Shown in pieces: positions 27,994 to 37,783 of a DNA stretch of 62,369 nucleotides. Below the pieces are notes generated by a model that was given only the letters and a program-made list of their open reading frames with translations, had not been told where the DNA came from and did no database searches. The stretch lies in NCBI RefSeq assembly GCF_000515115.1, contig NZ_AZXF01000031.1, forward strand, positions 1 through 62,369. Direction: 5' to 3'. Source of the DNA: Nocardiopsis sp. CNT312. Lineage in GTDB: Bacteria; Actinomycetota; Actinomycetes; Streptosporangiales; Streptosporangiaceae. Position 1 is the first letter of the stretch. Every line of letters begins with the position of its first letter. The translations under genes and the position numbers were made by a program.

Positions 27994-29004
27994 ATGAGGT
28001 ACCGGTACCGCTCGTTCGCCGGCGGCCCGGATCCGCTGGCGGACCCTCTGGCGCAACAACGGGAGAGCGTACCGCTGCGCGAGGCGCAGACCGCGTCGCC
28101 GGGCGGGGCCGCCCCGGACGCCGGGTCCGAGGCCGCCGACGGGCTCCTGACCCCGCCGGGGGCGGACCGGCCCGGCCTGACCCCGCGTGAGCTGCGCCGT
28201 CTGGCCGACACCGCGCTGCGCGACCTCGAACGCTCCTCCCGCGGCCGCGCCGGCGGACACCGCGCGGGGACGGCCCCCGGGACCGAGCCGACCGGCGCCG
28301 ACCTGCCGTGGGAGGGCGACGACCGGCCCCTGGCACCGGTGGCCACCGTACGGGCCGCGGCCCTGCGCCGCAGCGCCCCGGACGAGCACGCGGTCCCCCT
28401 GCGGGCCGAGGACCTGCGTGCCGCCGAGACCGAACCGGTCGGATCGGCGGCGGTATCGCTGCTGGTCGACCTGTCGCACTCGATGGTGGTGCGCGGACTG
28501 CACGACGCGGCCACCCGCACCGCACTGGCACTGGACGCCCTGGTACGCGCCCACCACCCCGGGGACCGCCTCCGGATCGTCGGGTTCGGGGAGAGCGCCC
28601 GTGTGCTGACCCCGGAGGCGCTGGTCGCTCATCGGTGGCGGGACTCCCCCGGCACCAACCTGCACCACGCGCTGCGCCTGGCACGCGCGCACGCCCGGCG
28701 CCACCGAGGGCTGCCCACGCGGGTGTTCGTCGTCACCGACGGGGAGCCCACCGCCCATGTCGACGAGGGCGGGCTCCCCCAGTTCGCGTGGCCGCCCGAT
28801 CCGCGCACCGCCGAGGCCACCCTCGCGGAGTTGGACGCCCTGGTGCGCGAGGGCGCCGAGACGGTGTTCTTCCTGCTCGCCGACGAACCGGGCCTGCGCC
28901 ACTTCGCCGCCCGCGCCGCCCGGCGGCGCGGGGTGCGCCTGGTGCGCGCCGACGCCGCCGCACTGGGCCCCCTCGTGGTCGCCCGCCACCTCAGGGAGCC
29001 CTAG
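27994..29004 (+). CDS. VWA domain protein, partner of the MoxR-type ATPase
   Basis: This 336-residue protein has a charged, Pro/Ala-rich N-terminal half and a von Willebrand factor A domain at about residues 150-330. The MIDAS metal site is complete: DLSHS (159-163), the Thr region GTNLHHAL, and VTDGEPT. There is no signal peptide or transmembrane helix, so it is cytoplasmic. ATG 27994 has GAGGAGG five bases upstream. It is co-transcribed with the ATPase, and its last four bases overlap the convergent metB. Confidence 0.9.
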   Translation: MRYRYRSFAGGPDPLADPLAQQRESVPLREAQTASPGGAAPDAGSEAADGLLTPPGADRPGLTPRELRRLADTALRDLERSSRGRAGGHRAGTAPGTEPTGADLPWEGDDRPLAPVATVRAAALRRSAPDEHAVPLRAEDLRAAETEPVGSAAVSLLVDLSHSMVVRGLHDAATRTALALDALVRAHHPGDRLRIVGFGESARVLTPEALVAHRWRDSPGTNLHHALRLARAHARRHRGLPTRVFVVTDGEPTAHVDEGGLPQFAWPPDPRTAEATLAELDALVREGAETVFFLLADEPGLRHFAARAARRRGVRLVRADAAALGPLVVARHLREP

Positions 29005-30146
29005 TCCTTCAGGGCCTGCAGCAGGTCGGCGACCAGGTCATCGGCGGACTCGATGCCGACGGAGACCCGCACCAGGTCGGCCGGGACCTCCAGGGCGGAC
29101 CCGGCGGTCGAGGCGTGGGTCATCCGCCCGGGGTGCTCGATCAGGGACTCCACCCCGCCCAGGGACTCGCCCAGGACGAAGACCCGGGTACGCTCGCACA
29201 CGCGCAGCGCCGCCTTCTCCCCGCCCGCGAGCGCGAAGGAGACCATCCCGCCGAAGGAGCGCATCTGCCGCTCGGCGACCTTGTGGCCGGGGTGCCCGTC
29301 CAGACCGGGGTAGTACACCCGGCGCACCGCCGGGTGCCCCTCCAGGGCCGCCACGACCCGTTCGGCGTTGGCGCTGTGCCGGTCCATGCGCACACCCAGG
29401 GTCTTGATGCCGCGCAGCGTGAGCCAGGAGTCGAACGGTCCGGGGACCGCGCCCATGGTGTTCTGGTGGAAGGCCAGGCGCTCGCCCAGGTCGGCGTCGG
29501 CCGCCACCAGCGCCCCGCCCACCACGTCGGAGTGCCCGCCCAGATACTTGGTGGTGGAGTGCACCACCACGTCGGCTCCCAGGTCCAACGGCCGCTGGAG
29601 GTAGGGCGAGGCGAAGGTGTTGTCGACGACGTGGAGCGCGCCCGCGTCGTGGGCGATCGCCGCGACCGCCTCGATGTCGGTGATGTTGAGCAGCGGGTTG
29701 GTCGGCGTCTCGGTCCACACCAGACGGGTCCGGGGACGCATCGCGGCGCGTACCGCCTCCGGGTCGGTCTGGTCGACGGCGTCCCAGGCCACGCCCCACC
29801 TCTGGAGCACCTCGGAGACGAGGCGGAAGGTGCCGCCGTAGGCGTCGCCGGGGATGACGATGTGATCGCCGGGGGCCAGCACGGTGCGCAGCAGGGTGTC
29901 CTCCGCCGCCATCCCGGAGGCGAAGGCCAGAGCGCGCGCACCGGACTCCAGGGCCGCCAGGCACTCCTCCAGGGCGGTTCGGGTCGGGTTGCCCGTGCGG
30001 GAGTACTCGTAGCCCTGCCGCAGTCCGCCCACACCGTCCTGGGCGTAGGTGCTGGTCTGGTAGATCGGCACCGCCACGGCCCCGGTGCCCGCGTCCGGTT
30101 CCTGCCCCGTGTGGATGGCCAGTGTCTCGAAGCCGTCGAAGGTCAT
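29001..30146 (-). CDS. metB: Cystathionine gamma-synthase/-lyase family PLP enzyme
   Basis: This is a 381-residue Cys/Met-metabolism PLP enzyme. Signatures include YSRTGNPTR (about 49-57), ASGMAAEDTLL, and the PLP-lysine motif VVHSTTKYLGGHSD. MetB makes cystathionine from an O-acylhomoserine and cysteine; gamma-lyases are closely related and cannot be separated by eye. The presence of cystathionine beta-synthase only 0.9 kb away makes a gamma-lyase in reverse transsulfuration equally plausible. TAGGCT ends six bases before the ATG, implying a leaderless mRNA. Confidence 0.92.
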   Translation of the reverse strand: MTFDGFETLAIHTGQEPDAGTGAVAVPIYQTSTYAQDGVGGLRQGYEYSRTGNPTRTALEECLAALESGARALAFASGMAAEDTLLRTVLAPGDHIVIPGDAYGGTFRLVSEVLQRWGVAWDAVDQTDPEAVRAAMRPRTRLVWTETPTNPLLNITDIEAVAAIAHDAGALHVVDNTFASPYLQRPLDLGADVVVHSTTKYLGGHSDVVGGALVAADADLGERLAFHQNTMGAVPGPFDSWLTLRGIKTLGVRMDRHSANAERVVAALEGHPAVRRVYYPGLDGHPGHKVAERQMRSFGGMVSFALAGGEKAALRVCERTRVFVLGESLGGVESLIEHPGRMTHASTAGSALEVPADLVRVSVGIESADDLVADLLQALKD

Positions 30147-30158
30147 GCCCCAAGCCTA
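30147..30158 (-). promoter_or_regulatory. Leaderless promoter of metB
   Basis: On the minus strand TAGGCT (30158-30153) is followed by TGGGGC and the ATG at 30146. The six-base spacing puts the transcription start at the start codon. Confidence 0.45.
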
Positions 30159-30213
30159 GCGATCACGGCCCCGTCCAACCGGACGTTCGGAAGGACGCGC
30201 GGGGAGCGTCCGG

Positions 30214-30942
30214 TCAGCAGGGCGGGAAGTGGCTGTGCGTTCCGGGTTCGGGCGGATCCTCGGGAACCCCCGGGGGCAGACCGGTGGAGGGGGTGGGCAC
30301 CCGCGTGGGCGTGCCGCTCCCGCGCATGGGGGGGTCCCAGCCGAGTTCGGGGTCGTGGGTGCGCACGACCCTGCCGGGGACACCCGCAATCACGCTGTGG
30401 TCGGGGTAGCGGCCGGGACGCACCACGGTTCCGGCGGCGACGACGCAGTTGCGGCCCAGGTGGACGCCGGGCAGGACCACGGCGTTGGCGCCGAGCCAGG
30501 TGCCCGGGCCGATGGTCACCGGGTCGTCGACGGGCCACTGGAGGCCGATGGGGGCCTCGGTGTCGGTGTAGCTGTGGTTCTGGTCCGTGATGTAGACGTA
30601 GGGGCCGGTGTAGACGTGGTCTCCGATGTCTACGGACTTGTGCGCGACGATGTGCGATCCGCGCCCGATCGCGCAGCCCGACCCGATCCGGACCACGGGG
30701 TCGGGGCCGAGATCGTAGCCGGGGCCCATCCCCGCGGCGAGGGTCATGTCGGCGCCCAGCACCGTGCACTCGCCGATTTCGATCCACGGCTCCCCGTAGA
30801 CGGTGGCGACGGGGAAGGCGATGGACGAGCCCGCACCGAAACGGCGGAACCTCCGCCCCGCTCTGGAGTCCGCCCGGATCTCGGCCTTGTTCCTCGCGTA
30901 CGACCACAAGGAACGGATGGTCCAGGACAACAGCCGCGACAC
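30214..30942 (-). CDS. Hexapeptide-repeat (left-handed beta-helix) acyltransferase
   Basis: This 242-residue protein is built of hexapeptide repeats: IEIGECTVLGADMT, VRIGSGCAIGRGS, VDIGDHVYTGPYV and later WLGANAVVLPGVHLGRNCVVAAGTVV. The catalytic His is probably in DQNHSYTD, as in maltose/galactoside O-acetyltransferase relatives. The N-terminal 30 residues are basic. The acceptor is unknown; sugars or polyols are typical for the family. GTG 30942 has AAGGGGAG five bases upstream. A palindrome just ahead of that site resembles the one before the thiolase gene. Confidence 0.9.
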   Translation of the reverse strand: MSRLLSWTIRSLWSYARNKAEIRADSRAGRRFRRFGAGSSIAFPVATVYGEPWIEIGECTVLGADMTLAAGMGPGYDLGPDPVVRIGSGCAIGRGSHIVAHKSVDIGDHVYTGPYVYITDQNHSYTDTEAPIGLQWPVDDPVTIGPGTWLGANAVVLPGVHLGRNCVVAAGTVVRPGRYPDHSVIAGVPGRVVRTHDPELGWDPPMRGSGTPTRVPTPSTGLPPGVPEDPPEPGTHSHFPPC

Positions 30943-30956
30943 GCGCGCTCCCCTTT

Positions 30957-30972
30957 ATTACCTGCCAGTAAT
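30957..30972. promoter_or_regulatory. Operator-like palindrome ATTAC-n6-GTAAT
   Basis: ATTACCTGCCAGTAAT is a perfect 5-bp inverted repeat directly upstream of the acyltransferase ribosome-binding site. It resembles TTAACTGGTCAGTAA at 33783, pointing to a shared TetR-type regulator. Confidence 0.45.
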
Positions 30973-31028
30973 GATGGCGTGAAGGGTAGCAGTGCCCCGG
31001 TACCGGCCGGTCCGCTAGGCCCTCCCCT

Positions 31029-32396
<1,368 letters not shown>

Positions 32397-32688
32397 TGTA
32401 GGCTCCCTGGGTGTCTGGGGACCGGGTCCGCGGCCCGCCCGAACCTCGTCCCGGCCGGTTCCGCCCGGGACCGCGGGCCGAGGCGCGACCCGCATCACAC
32501 CCAGACCCTAGTCCGTCACCCTGGGAAACTCCCGTCCCCCGTCCCCGGGCCGGTCGACGCCCGGGGCCTGTGGGAGGGGAGAGCGGTCTCCCCCCGGGGA
32601 TACGTGACGCGGCGCGACCGCCTCGGTACCCTCACATGGGTACCACCCGTCTCGGAGCGGGCGGGGGACGAGCCTCGGAGGTGGTCCG

Positions 32689-33786
32689 ATGCTGCGCGCC
32701 GCACGTGCAAGGCGTATCGCCACCGCCACCGCGTTCGGGGGCGGAGGGGTGACACTCGTGGGCGCGGGAACCGTCGCCCTCCTCTACGTGCAGGCCCGAC
32801 TCGCCAAACGGGCGGTCGGCACCACGGCGTGGGACCGGCCCCGGGTCGACGGCGTCTACGGCGACGGCGGCGGTCCCCCGCTGCGCATGCTCATGGCCGG
32901 GGACTCCACCGCGGCCGGTTTCGCGGTCGCCGAGGCCGCGCAGACCCCCGGTGTCCTGCTGGCCGAGGGGCTGGCCGCGGCCGCCGACCGACCGGTGCGT
33001 CTGCGCTGCACCGCCGCGCCCGGCGCGGCATCCGCGGACCTGGACGCCCAGATCGAGCGGGCCGAGGCGCTGCGCGATTCCGAGCGCTACGACGTGGCGG
33101 TGGTCTTCATCGGCGCCAACGACATCATCCGCCGCATGCGTTTGGGCGACGCGGTCGCCCGCCTGCGCGAGGCCACCCGCGGACTGGTCGCCGCGGGGAC
33201 GGCCGTGGTCGTGGCGACCTGCCCGGACCTGTCCACCGTGCAGCCGATCGGCTGGCCGCTGAGGTCGGTGGCCCGGCAGGCCTCACGGCAGCTCGCCGCG
33301 GCACAGACCATCGCCGTCACCGAGGTCGGCGGGCTCACGGTGTCCATGAGCGACCTCCTCGCGGACGACTTCCGCTCCAAGCCCCACCTCATGTTCGGTC
33401 CGGACCGGTTCCATCCCTCGGCCCTGGGGTACTCCCAGGCCACCGCCGCCATCCTGCCCTCGGTCTGCGCGGCACTGGGGCTGCTGCCCGAACTGGAGGA
33501 GCCCGCACGCACCGAGGACATCCTGCCGGTCGACCGGGCCGCGGTCGTCGCGGCCCGGACCCCGGGCACGGAGGTCTCCCGCGCCGCCGGCGCCCCGGCC
33601 CCCGCGAGCGTCCGCGGACGCTGGTCCGCCCTCGTACGCGCCCCCTTCCGTCCACGCAAAGGGCGTCTGAACGGTGCGGGCCGGGAGCGCTCGGGCTCCG
33701 CCGACGCCCCGCGCCCCGCGGGATCCGCCCCGGCGGACACGCCAGGACCGGCCCCGAGTGGCGGCGGAGGGGACCGGACAGGTTAA
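32689..33786 (+). CDS. Membrane-anchored SGNH/GDSL hydrolase
   Basis: This 365-residue protein has an N-terminal transmembrane helix (about 13-36) and an extracytoplasmic SGNH hydrolase domain. Block I is GDST (nucleophile Ser at about residue 70), the Asn block is GANDI, and block V is DRFHPSALGY, completing the Ser-Asp-His set. It is probably an esterase acting on envelope or extracellular lipids or acyl groups. A Pro/Arg-rich tail of about 75 residues follows. ATG 32689 has GGAGGTGG upstream; TACCCT near 32630 is a possible -10. Confidence 0.88.
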   Translation: MLRAARARRIATATAFGGGGVTLVGAGTVALLYVQARLAKRAVGTTAWDRPRVDGVYGDGGGPPLRMLMAGDSTAAGFAVAEAAQTPGVLLAEGLAAAADRPVRLRCTAAPGAASADLDAQIERAEALRDSERYDVAVVFIGANDIIRRMRLGDAVARLREATRGLVAAGTAVVVATCPDLSTVQPIGWPLRSVARQASRQLAAAQTIAVTEVGGLTVSMSDLLADDFRSKPHLMFGPDRFHPSALGYSQATAAILPSVCAALGLLPELEEPARTEDILPVDRAAVVAARTPGTEVSRAAGAPAPASVRGRWSALVRAPFRPRKGRLNGAGRERSGSADAPRPAGSAPADTPGPAPSGGGGDRTG

Positions 33787-33797
33787 CTGGTCAGTAA
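33783..33797. promoter_or_regulatory. Operator-like palindrome TTAACTGGTCAGTAA
   Basis: This imperfect palindrome (CTG/CAG core flanked by TTAA/GTAA) overlaps the stop codon of the SGNH gene and lies 95 bp before the thiolase start. It closely resembles the element at 30957. Confidence 0.45.
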
Positions 33798-33891
33798 CAA
33801 GAGGCGCCCCAAGAGTCGAGGCAGGCCCGTGCCGCCCGGCCACCTCCAGACGCGCCACCGTAGTGCCACCACACCGGATGGGACCAGACAC

Positions 33892-35112
33892 ATGCCCGAA
33901 GCAGTCATCGTCGCCACCGCGCGCTCGCCGATCGGCCGCGCCTTCAAGGGTTCGCTGAAGGACATCCGCCCAGACGACCTGGCCGCGCAGATCATCGGTG
34001 CGGCCCTGGCCAAGGTCCCCGAACTCTCCCCGGAGAGCATCGACGACCTCATGCTCGGCTGCGGCCTGCCCGGCGGCGAGCAGGGCCACAACCTGGCCCG
34101 GGTCATCGCGGTCCAGCTCGGACTCGACACGGTGCCGGGCACCACGATCACCCGGTACTGCTCCTCCTCCCTCCAGACCACCCGCATGGCCTACCACGCC
34201 ATCAAGGCCGGCGAGGGGGACGTGTTCGTCTCCGCCGGGGTGGAGACGGTCAGCCGTTTCGCCAACGGCACCAGCGACGACCCGCAGAACCAGAACCCAC
34301 TCTTCCAGGAGGCGACCGCCCGGACGGAGAAGCGCGCCGAGGGCGGCGCCCCGGACTGGACCGACCCACGCGAGGACGGCCGACTGCCTGACGTCTACAT
34401 CGCCATGGGCCAGACCGCGGAAAACGTCGCCCAGATCACCGGCGTCTCCCGTCAGCGTCAGGACGAGTTCGCCGTCCGCTCGCAGAACCTCGCCGAGAAG
34501 TCCCTGGACAACGGCTTCTGGGAACGTGAGATCACCCCGGTGACCCTCCCCGACGGCACCGTGGCGAGCACCGACGACGGTATCCGCCGCGGCACCACCT
34601 ACGACAAGGTCTCCCAGCTCCAGCCGGTCTTCCGCCCCGACGGCACCGTCACCGCGGGCAACGCCTGCCCCCTCAACGACGGTGCCTCCGCTGTCGTGGT
34701 CATGAGCGACACCAGGGCCAAGCAGCTCGGCATCACGCCGCTGGCCCGGATCGTCTCCACCGGCGTGACCGGCCTGAGCCCGGAGATCATGGGCCTGGGC
34801 CCGGTCGAGGCCTCCAAGCAGGCCCTGGCCCGCGCCAACATGTCCATCGGCGACATCGACCTCGTGGAGATCAACGAGGCCTTCGCCGCCCAGGTGCTGC
34901 CCTCCGCCGACCGACTGGGCATCGACATCGAGGGGCGGCTCAACGTCAACGGCGGTGCCATCGCCATCGGCCACCCCTTCGGCAGCACGGGCGCCCGGAT
35001 CACCGGCACCCTGCTCAACGGCCTGCGGACCCACGACAAGACCTTCGGTCTGGAGACCATGTGTGTGGGCGGCGGCCAGGGCATGGCGGCCGTCTTCGAG
35101 CGGCTCAGCTAA
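33892..35112 (+). CDS. Acetyl-CoA C-acyltransferase (thiolase)
   Basis: This 406-residue thiolase either cleaves 3-ketoacyl-CoA in beta-oxidation or condenses two acetyl-CoA. The acyl-accepting Cys lies in TRYCSSSLQT (about residue 87), with the C-terminal His in GHPFGSTGARI and Cys in CVGGGQGMA. Length fits FadA-type enzymes. ATG 33892 (MPEAVIVATARSPIGRA) is the family start. No partner FadB gene is adjacent, so pathway assignment is open. A TetR-like palindrome lies upstream and a classical terminator downstream. Confidence 0.95.
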   Translation: MPEAVIVATARSPIGRAFKGSLKDIRPDDLAAQIIGAALAKVPELSPESIDDLMLGCGLPGGEQGHNLARVIAVQLGLDTVPGTTITRYCSSSLQTTRMAYHAIKAGEGDVFVSAGVETVSRFANGTSDDPQNQNPLFQEATARTEKRAEGGAPDWTDPREDGRLPDVYIAMGQTAENVAQITGVSRQRQDEFAVRSQNLAEKSLDNGFWEREITPVTLPDGTVASTDDGIRRGTTYDKVSQLQPVFRPDGTVTAGNACPLNDGASAVVVMSDTRAKQLGITPLARIVSTGVTGLSPEIMGLGPVEASKQALARANMSIGDIDLVEINEAFAAQVLPSADRLGIDIEGRLNVNGGAIAIGHPFGSTGARITGTLLNGLRTHDKTFGLETMCVGGGQGMAAVFERLS

Positions 35113-35125
35113 GGCCGAAACACAC

Positions 35126-35166
35126 AAGCCGACCGCCCCGAGGGCGGTCGGCTTTCCCCTTTTTTG
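35126..35166 (+). terminator. Rho-independent terminator after the thiolase gene
   Basis: AAGCCGACCGCCC and GGGCGGTCGGCTT form a 13-bp stem with a 3-base loop, followed by TCCCC and a run of six T. It is the clearest intrinsic terminator in the window. Confidence 0.9.
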
Positions 35167-35287
35167 GGGGGGTTCTGGCCAACACTGTCGGTCCCCCAGA
35201 GTAAAAGCTGGTGTCCAGGGCTTGTCCGAAACGTGATCCTGATGCAGGGTCACAGTAAGTGCCGCAGACCAACGCGCGGAGGTGCCC

Positions 35288-35533
35288 ATGCCGATGACCC
35301 ACTCGCCGGAGATCCACGCAAAGCTCATCGAACGCATCCCGGACGTGACAGGACGAGGACTCCACGAGTGGTTCGAGGCCCTGGACGAGGGCCCCGGCTT
35401 GGTCCGCTGCTCGGACCGCTCGAACTGGCTCGCCGACGAGTACGGCCTGCCCCGGTGGTACGCCCACGCGATCGTCGCCGAGCATGATCGGCGGCGGCGC
35501 AACCGCTCCATCCCGGCCCCCCGGCGGAGCTGA
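35288..35533 (+). CDS. Small DUF4287-like protein
   Basis: This 81-residue protein contains SPEIHAKLIERIPDVTGRGLHEWF and WLADEYGLPRWYAHAIVAEHD, the pattern of DUF4287, a small helical domain. It has no signal peptide, membrane span or catalytic motif. ATG 35288 has GGAGG five bases upstream; ATG 35294 is an alternative. It stands alone between a terminator and a convergent gene. Function unknown. Confidence 0.8.
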   Translation: MPMTHSPEIHAKLIERIPDVTGRGLHEWFEALDEGPGLVRCSDRSNWLADEYGLPRWYAHAIVAEHDRRRRNRSIPAPRRS

Positions 35534-35569
35534 GGCACAACCGCTCCGGGGCCGCGGCCCGCACACGAC

Positions 35570-35613
35570 GGAGGGGCCGCCCACCAGACCACGGCCCGGA
35601 GAGCGGCCCCTCC
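35570..35613. terminator. Bidirectional hairpin between convergent genes
   Basis: GGAGGGGCCGC (35570-35580) and GCGGCCCCTCC (35603-35613) form a perfect 11-bp stem with a 22-base loop, between the DUF4287 gene and the BI-1 family gene. Confidence 0.55.
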
Positions 35614-35625
35614 GGGGCTCGGGTC

Positions 35626-36546
35626 CTACTCGGAGAACATCGTCTTGATGATCCAGAGCATGCGCAGGATCTCGATGTAGAGCCACACCAGCGACACGGT
35701 CAGGCCGAAGGCGAACTGCCAGGAGTACTTGCTGGGGATCCCGGCGGCGATGCCCTCCTCGATCCCGCGGAACTCGATCGCCAGGGTCAGTGCGGCGATG
35801 ACCGCGAACACCAGGCTGACGATCAGTCCCAGGAAGGTCGGCTCGCGCAGGCCCAGGCCGCCGGAGACGAAGAAGCTCAGCGCGAAGTTGACCAGGATCA
35901 GCGCGAAGGCGCCGAGTGCGGCGAAGGCCACGGCCTTGACGAAGCCGTCGGTCACCTTGATCACGCGGAACTTGTACAGCGCCAGCATCACGCCGAAGAC
36001 CAGGACGGTACCGACGACCGCCTGGGTGACCAGGGAGCCGCCCGCACCGGCATCACCGGTGGACAGCTCCAGCTGCCAGGCCAGCACCGCTGAGAGCCCG
36101 CCGACGAGCAAACCCTCCAGCGCGGCGTAGGGCAGGATCGCCGCGGGGCTGGTGATCTGCTTGAACGCGATCACCAGGCCCAGCACCAGGGCGCCGATCA
36201 TGCCGACGAACATCAGCCCCATGGCCATGCCCGGGCTGACGTAGGTGAAGAGGAAGTAGTTGACGACGGCGAACAGCACCACGGTGCCGAGCGTCATGCC
36301 GGTGCGCACGACGACGTCGTCGATGGTCATCCGCTGGACGCCCATACCCTGGGCGGGCCCCGCCGGGTAGCCCTGCTGCGGGTAGGGCTGTCCGTAGCCC
36401 GGCTGCCCGTACCCCTGCTGGGGGTAGCCCTGCTGGGGGTGAGGCTGTCCGTAGCCCGGCTGCCCGTACCCCTGCTGAGCGTAGCCGCCGGATCCGGACT
36501 GCTGAAGCACCCGCTTGAGCGCGGGGTTGGAACTCCGCATCCGCAT
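35626..36546 (-). CDS. Bax inhibitor-1/YccA family membrane protein
   Basis: This is a 306-residue protein. A Gly/Tyr/Gln/Pro-rich cytoplasmic N-terminus (about residues 20-70) contains a 19-residue tandem repeat. The rest has about seven transmembrane helices with the BI-1/YccA features DVVVRTGMTLG at the first helix and a C-terminal YIEILRMLWI. Some homologues are Ca2+ or H+ leak channels; a function in this bacterium is not known. It is transcribed away from proline dehydrogenase. Confidence 0.9.
   Translation of the reverse strand: MRMRSSNPALKRVLQQSGSGGYAQQGYGQPGYGQPHPQQGYPQQGYGQPGYGQPYPQQGYPAGPAQGMGVQRMTIDDVVVRTGMTLGTVVLFAVVNYFLFTYVSPGMAMGLMFVGMIGALVLGLVIAFKQITSPAAILPYAALEGLLVGGLSAVLAWQLELSTGDAGAGGSLVTQAVVGTVLVFGVMLALYKFRVIKVTDGFVKAVAFAALGAFALILVNFALSFFVSGGLGLREPTFLGLIVSLVFAVIAALTLAIEFRGIEEGIAAGIPSKYSWQFAFGLTVSLVWLYIEILRMLWIIKTMFSE
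36373..36477. repeat. 57-bp tandem repeat in BI-1 N-terminus
   Basis: Two nearly identical units start at 36373 and 36430 and encode GYGQPGYGQPxPQQGYP. The repeat lies in frame and probably expands or contracts by replication slippage without shifting the frame. Confidence 0.75.
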
Positions 36547-36717
36547 GTCTCGTCTTGGCCTTTCGCGCGTGGTTAACTGCCCACAAGGTAACGTATCGGC
36601 CCTCTCACGGGTTCCGCACCCGTGTCACCGTTGGGATACCGGCACCCCGAGCAGCGCGGACGGCGGCGGTGGCGGGCGGGAAGGGAATGGGCCGGGACGC
36701 CCCGCCCGCCACCGGGC

Positions 36718-37644
36718 TCAGTTCCGGGTGACCAGCGAACGCGCCATGAACAGGACGTTGGCCGGCCGCTCGGCGAGGCGGCGCATGTAGTAGCCGTACC
36801 ACTCGTCGCCGTAGGGCACATAGACGCGCATGCGTTTGCCCTCCGCGGCCAGGCGCACCTGCTCGACGTCGCGGATCCCGTAGAGCATCTGGTATTCGTA
36901 GTCGTCGTCCGAGCGCCCGTTGGCCTCGGCCATCTCCCCGGCGATCGCGATCATCCGCGGGTCGTGCGAGGCCACCATGGGGTAGCCCTCGCCCTTCATG
37001 AGGACGCCCAGCGCGCGCACGTACGCCTTGTCCACCTCGGCCTTGTCCCGGAAGGCCACCGACGCGGGCTCGTCATAGGCCCCCTTGCACAGGCGCACGC
37101 GGGACCCGGCGCCGCTGAGATCGCGGCAGTCCGCCTCGGTGCGGTGCAGGTAGGCCTGGAGCACGGCGCCCACGAACGGGAAGTCCGCGCGGAGCTCGCG
37201 CAGGATGCCCAGTGTGGAGTCGACGGTGGTGTGGTCCTCCATGTCGAGGGTCACCGTCGTACCGATCGCCTGTGCGGCCTCGGCGATCCTGCGTGCGTTG
37301 TCCAGGGCGATCCGCTCACCGTCCCGGTCAAGGAACTGCCCTACAGCCGACAGTTTGACCGACACCTCGACGCGGTCGCCCAGGCCGGCCTCCCCCAGCG
37401 CGGCCAGCAGGTCCCGGTAGGCGGTCACCGTGGCGGTGGCCTGCTCCCGGTCGGTGGTGTCCTCCCCCAGGAAGTCGAGTGTGGCGTAGCGGTCCCGGGC
37501 CAGACCGGAGACGACGGGCAGCGCCTCCCCGAGTGTGGATCCGGCGACGAAGCGGTGGACGAGACCACGGGTGACGGGTGTGCGCTCGACGATCTTCCGG
37601 CAACTGGCGGATCTGCCGGCGAGCAGCAGGGGTTTGCGGAGCAT
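36718..37644 (-). CDS. Proline dehydrogenase
   Basis: This 308-residue monofunctional FAD enzyme oxidises L-proline to pyrroline-5-carboxylate, passing electrons to the respiratory chain. PRODH signatures are VSVKLSAVGQ, LDMEDHTTVD, VRLCKGAYDEP and the C-terminal VYVPYGDEWYGYYMRRLAERP. ATG 37644 has GGAGG five bases upstream; the frame is open to 37743. It lies 139 bp downstream of pruA on the same strand with a hairpin between, so it may be co-transcribed at reduced level. Confidence 0.95.
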   Translation of the reverse strand: MLRKPLLLAGRSASCRKIVERTPVTRGLVHRFVAGSTLGEALPVVSGLARDRYATLDFLGEDTTDREQATATVTAYRDLLAALGEAGLGDRVEVSVKLSAVGQFLDRDGERIALDNARRIAEAAQAIGTTVTLDMEDHTTVDSTLGILRELRADFPFVGAVLQAYLHRTEADCRDLSGAGSRVRLCKGAYDEPASVAFRDKAEVDKAYVRALGVLMKGEGYPMVASHDPRMIAIAGEMAEANGRSDDDYEYQMLYGIRDVEQVRLAAEGKRMRVYVPYGDEWYGYYMRRLAERPANVLFMARSLVTRN

Positions 37645-37723
37645 GGAGACCTCCGGGGAAGCGTGTGTGAGCCGTTCGGCTCGCGCGGACTGCGGGTATC
37701 GCCGGAGGAGACCGACGGAAGTG

Positions 37724-37769
37724 GCGGGTCGCCGCTCCCTCAAGGGGAAGCGGTAGAGCGGCGACCCGC
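37724..37769 (-). terminator. Hairpin between pruA and proline dehydrogenase
   Basis: GCGGGTCGCCGCT (37724-37736) pairs perfectly with AGCGGCGACCCGC (37757-37769) around a 20-base loop. Placed 15 bases after the pruA stop, it could terminate or attenuate transcription, or protect the pruA mRNA. Confidence 0.5.
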
Positions 37770-37783
37770 CGTGAGGAAGGCCT

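Noticed and set aside
26541..29004. Magnesium chelatase for bacteriochlorophyll or cobaltochelatase for B12
   Set aside because: No H/N-type large subunit or tetrapyrrole genes nearby, and the ATPase has a variant Walker B and a Cys insert; kept as MoxR-type pair of unknown function.
33892..35112. Thiolase as part of a polyhydroxybutyrate or fadAB operon
   Set aside because: No reductase, synthase or FadB gene adjacent, and an intrinsic terminator follows directly.
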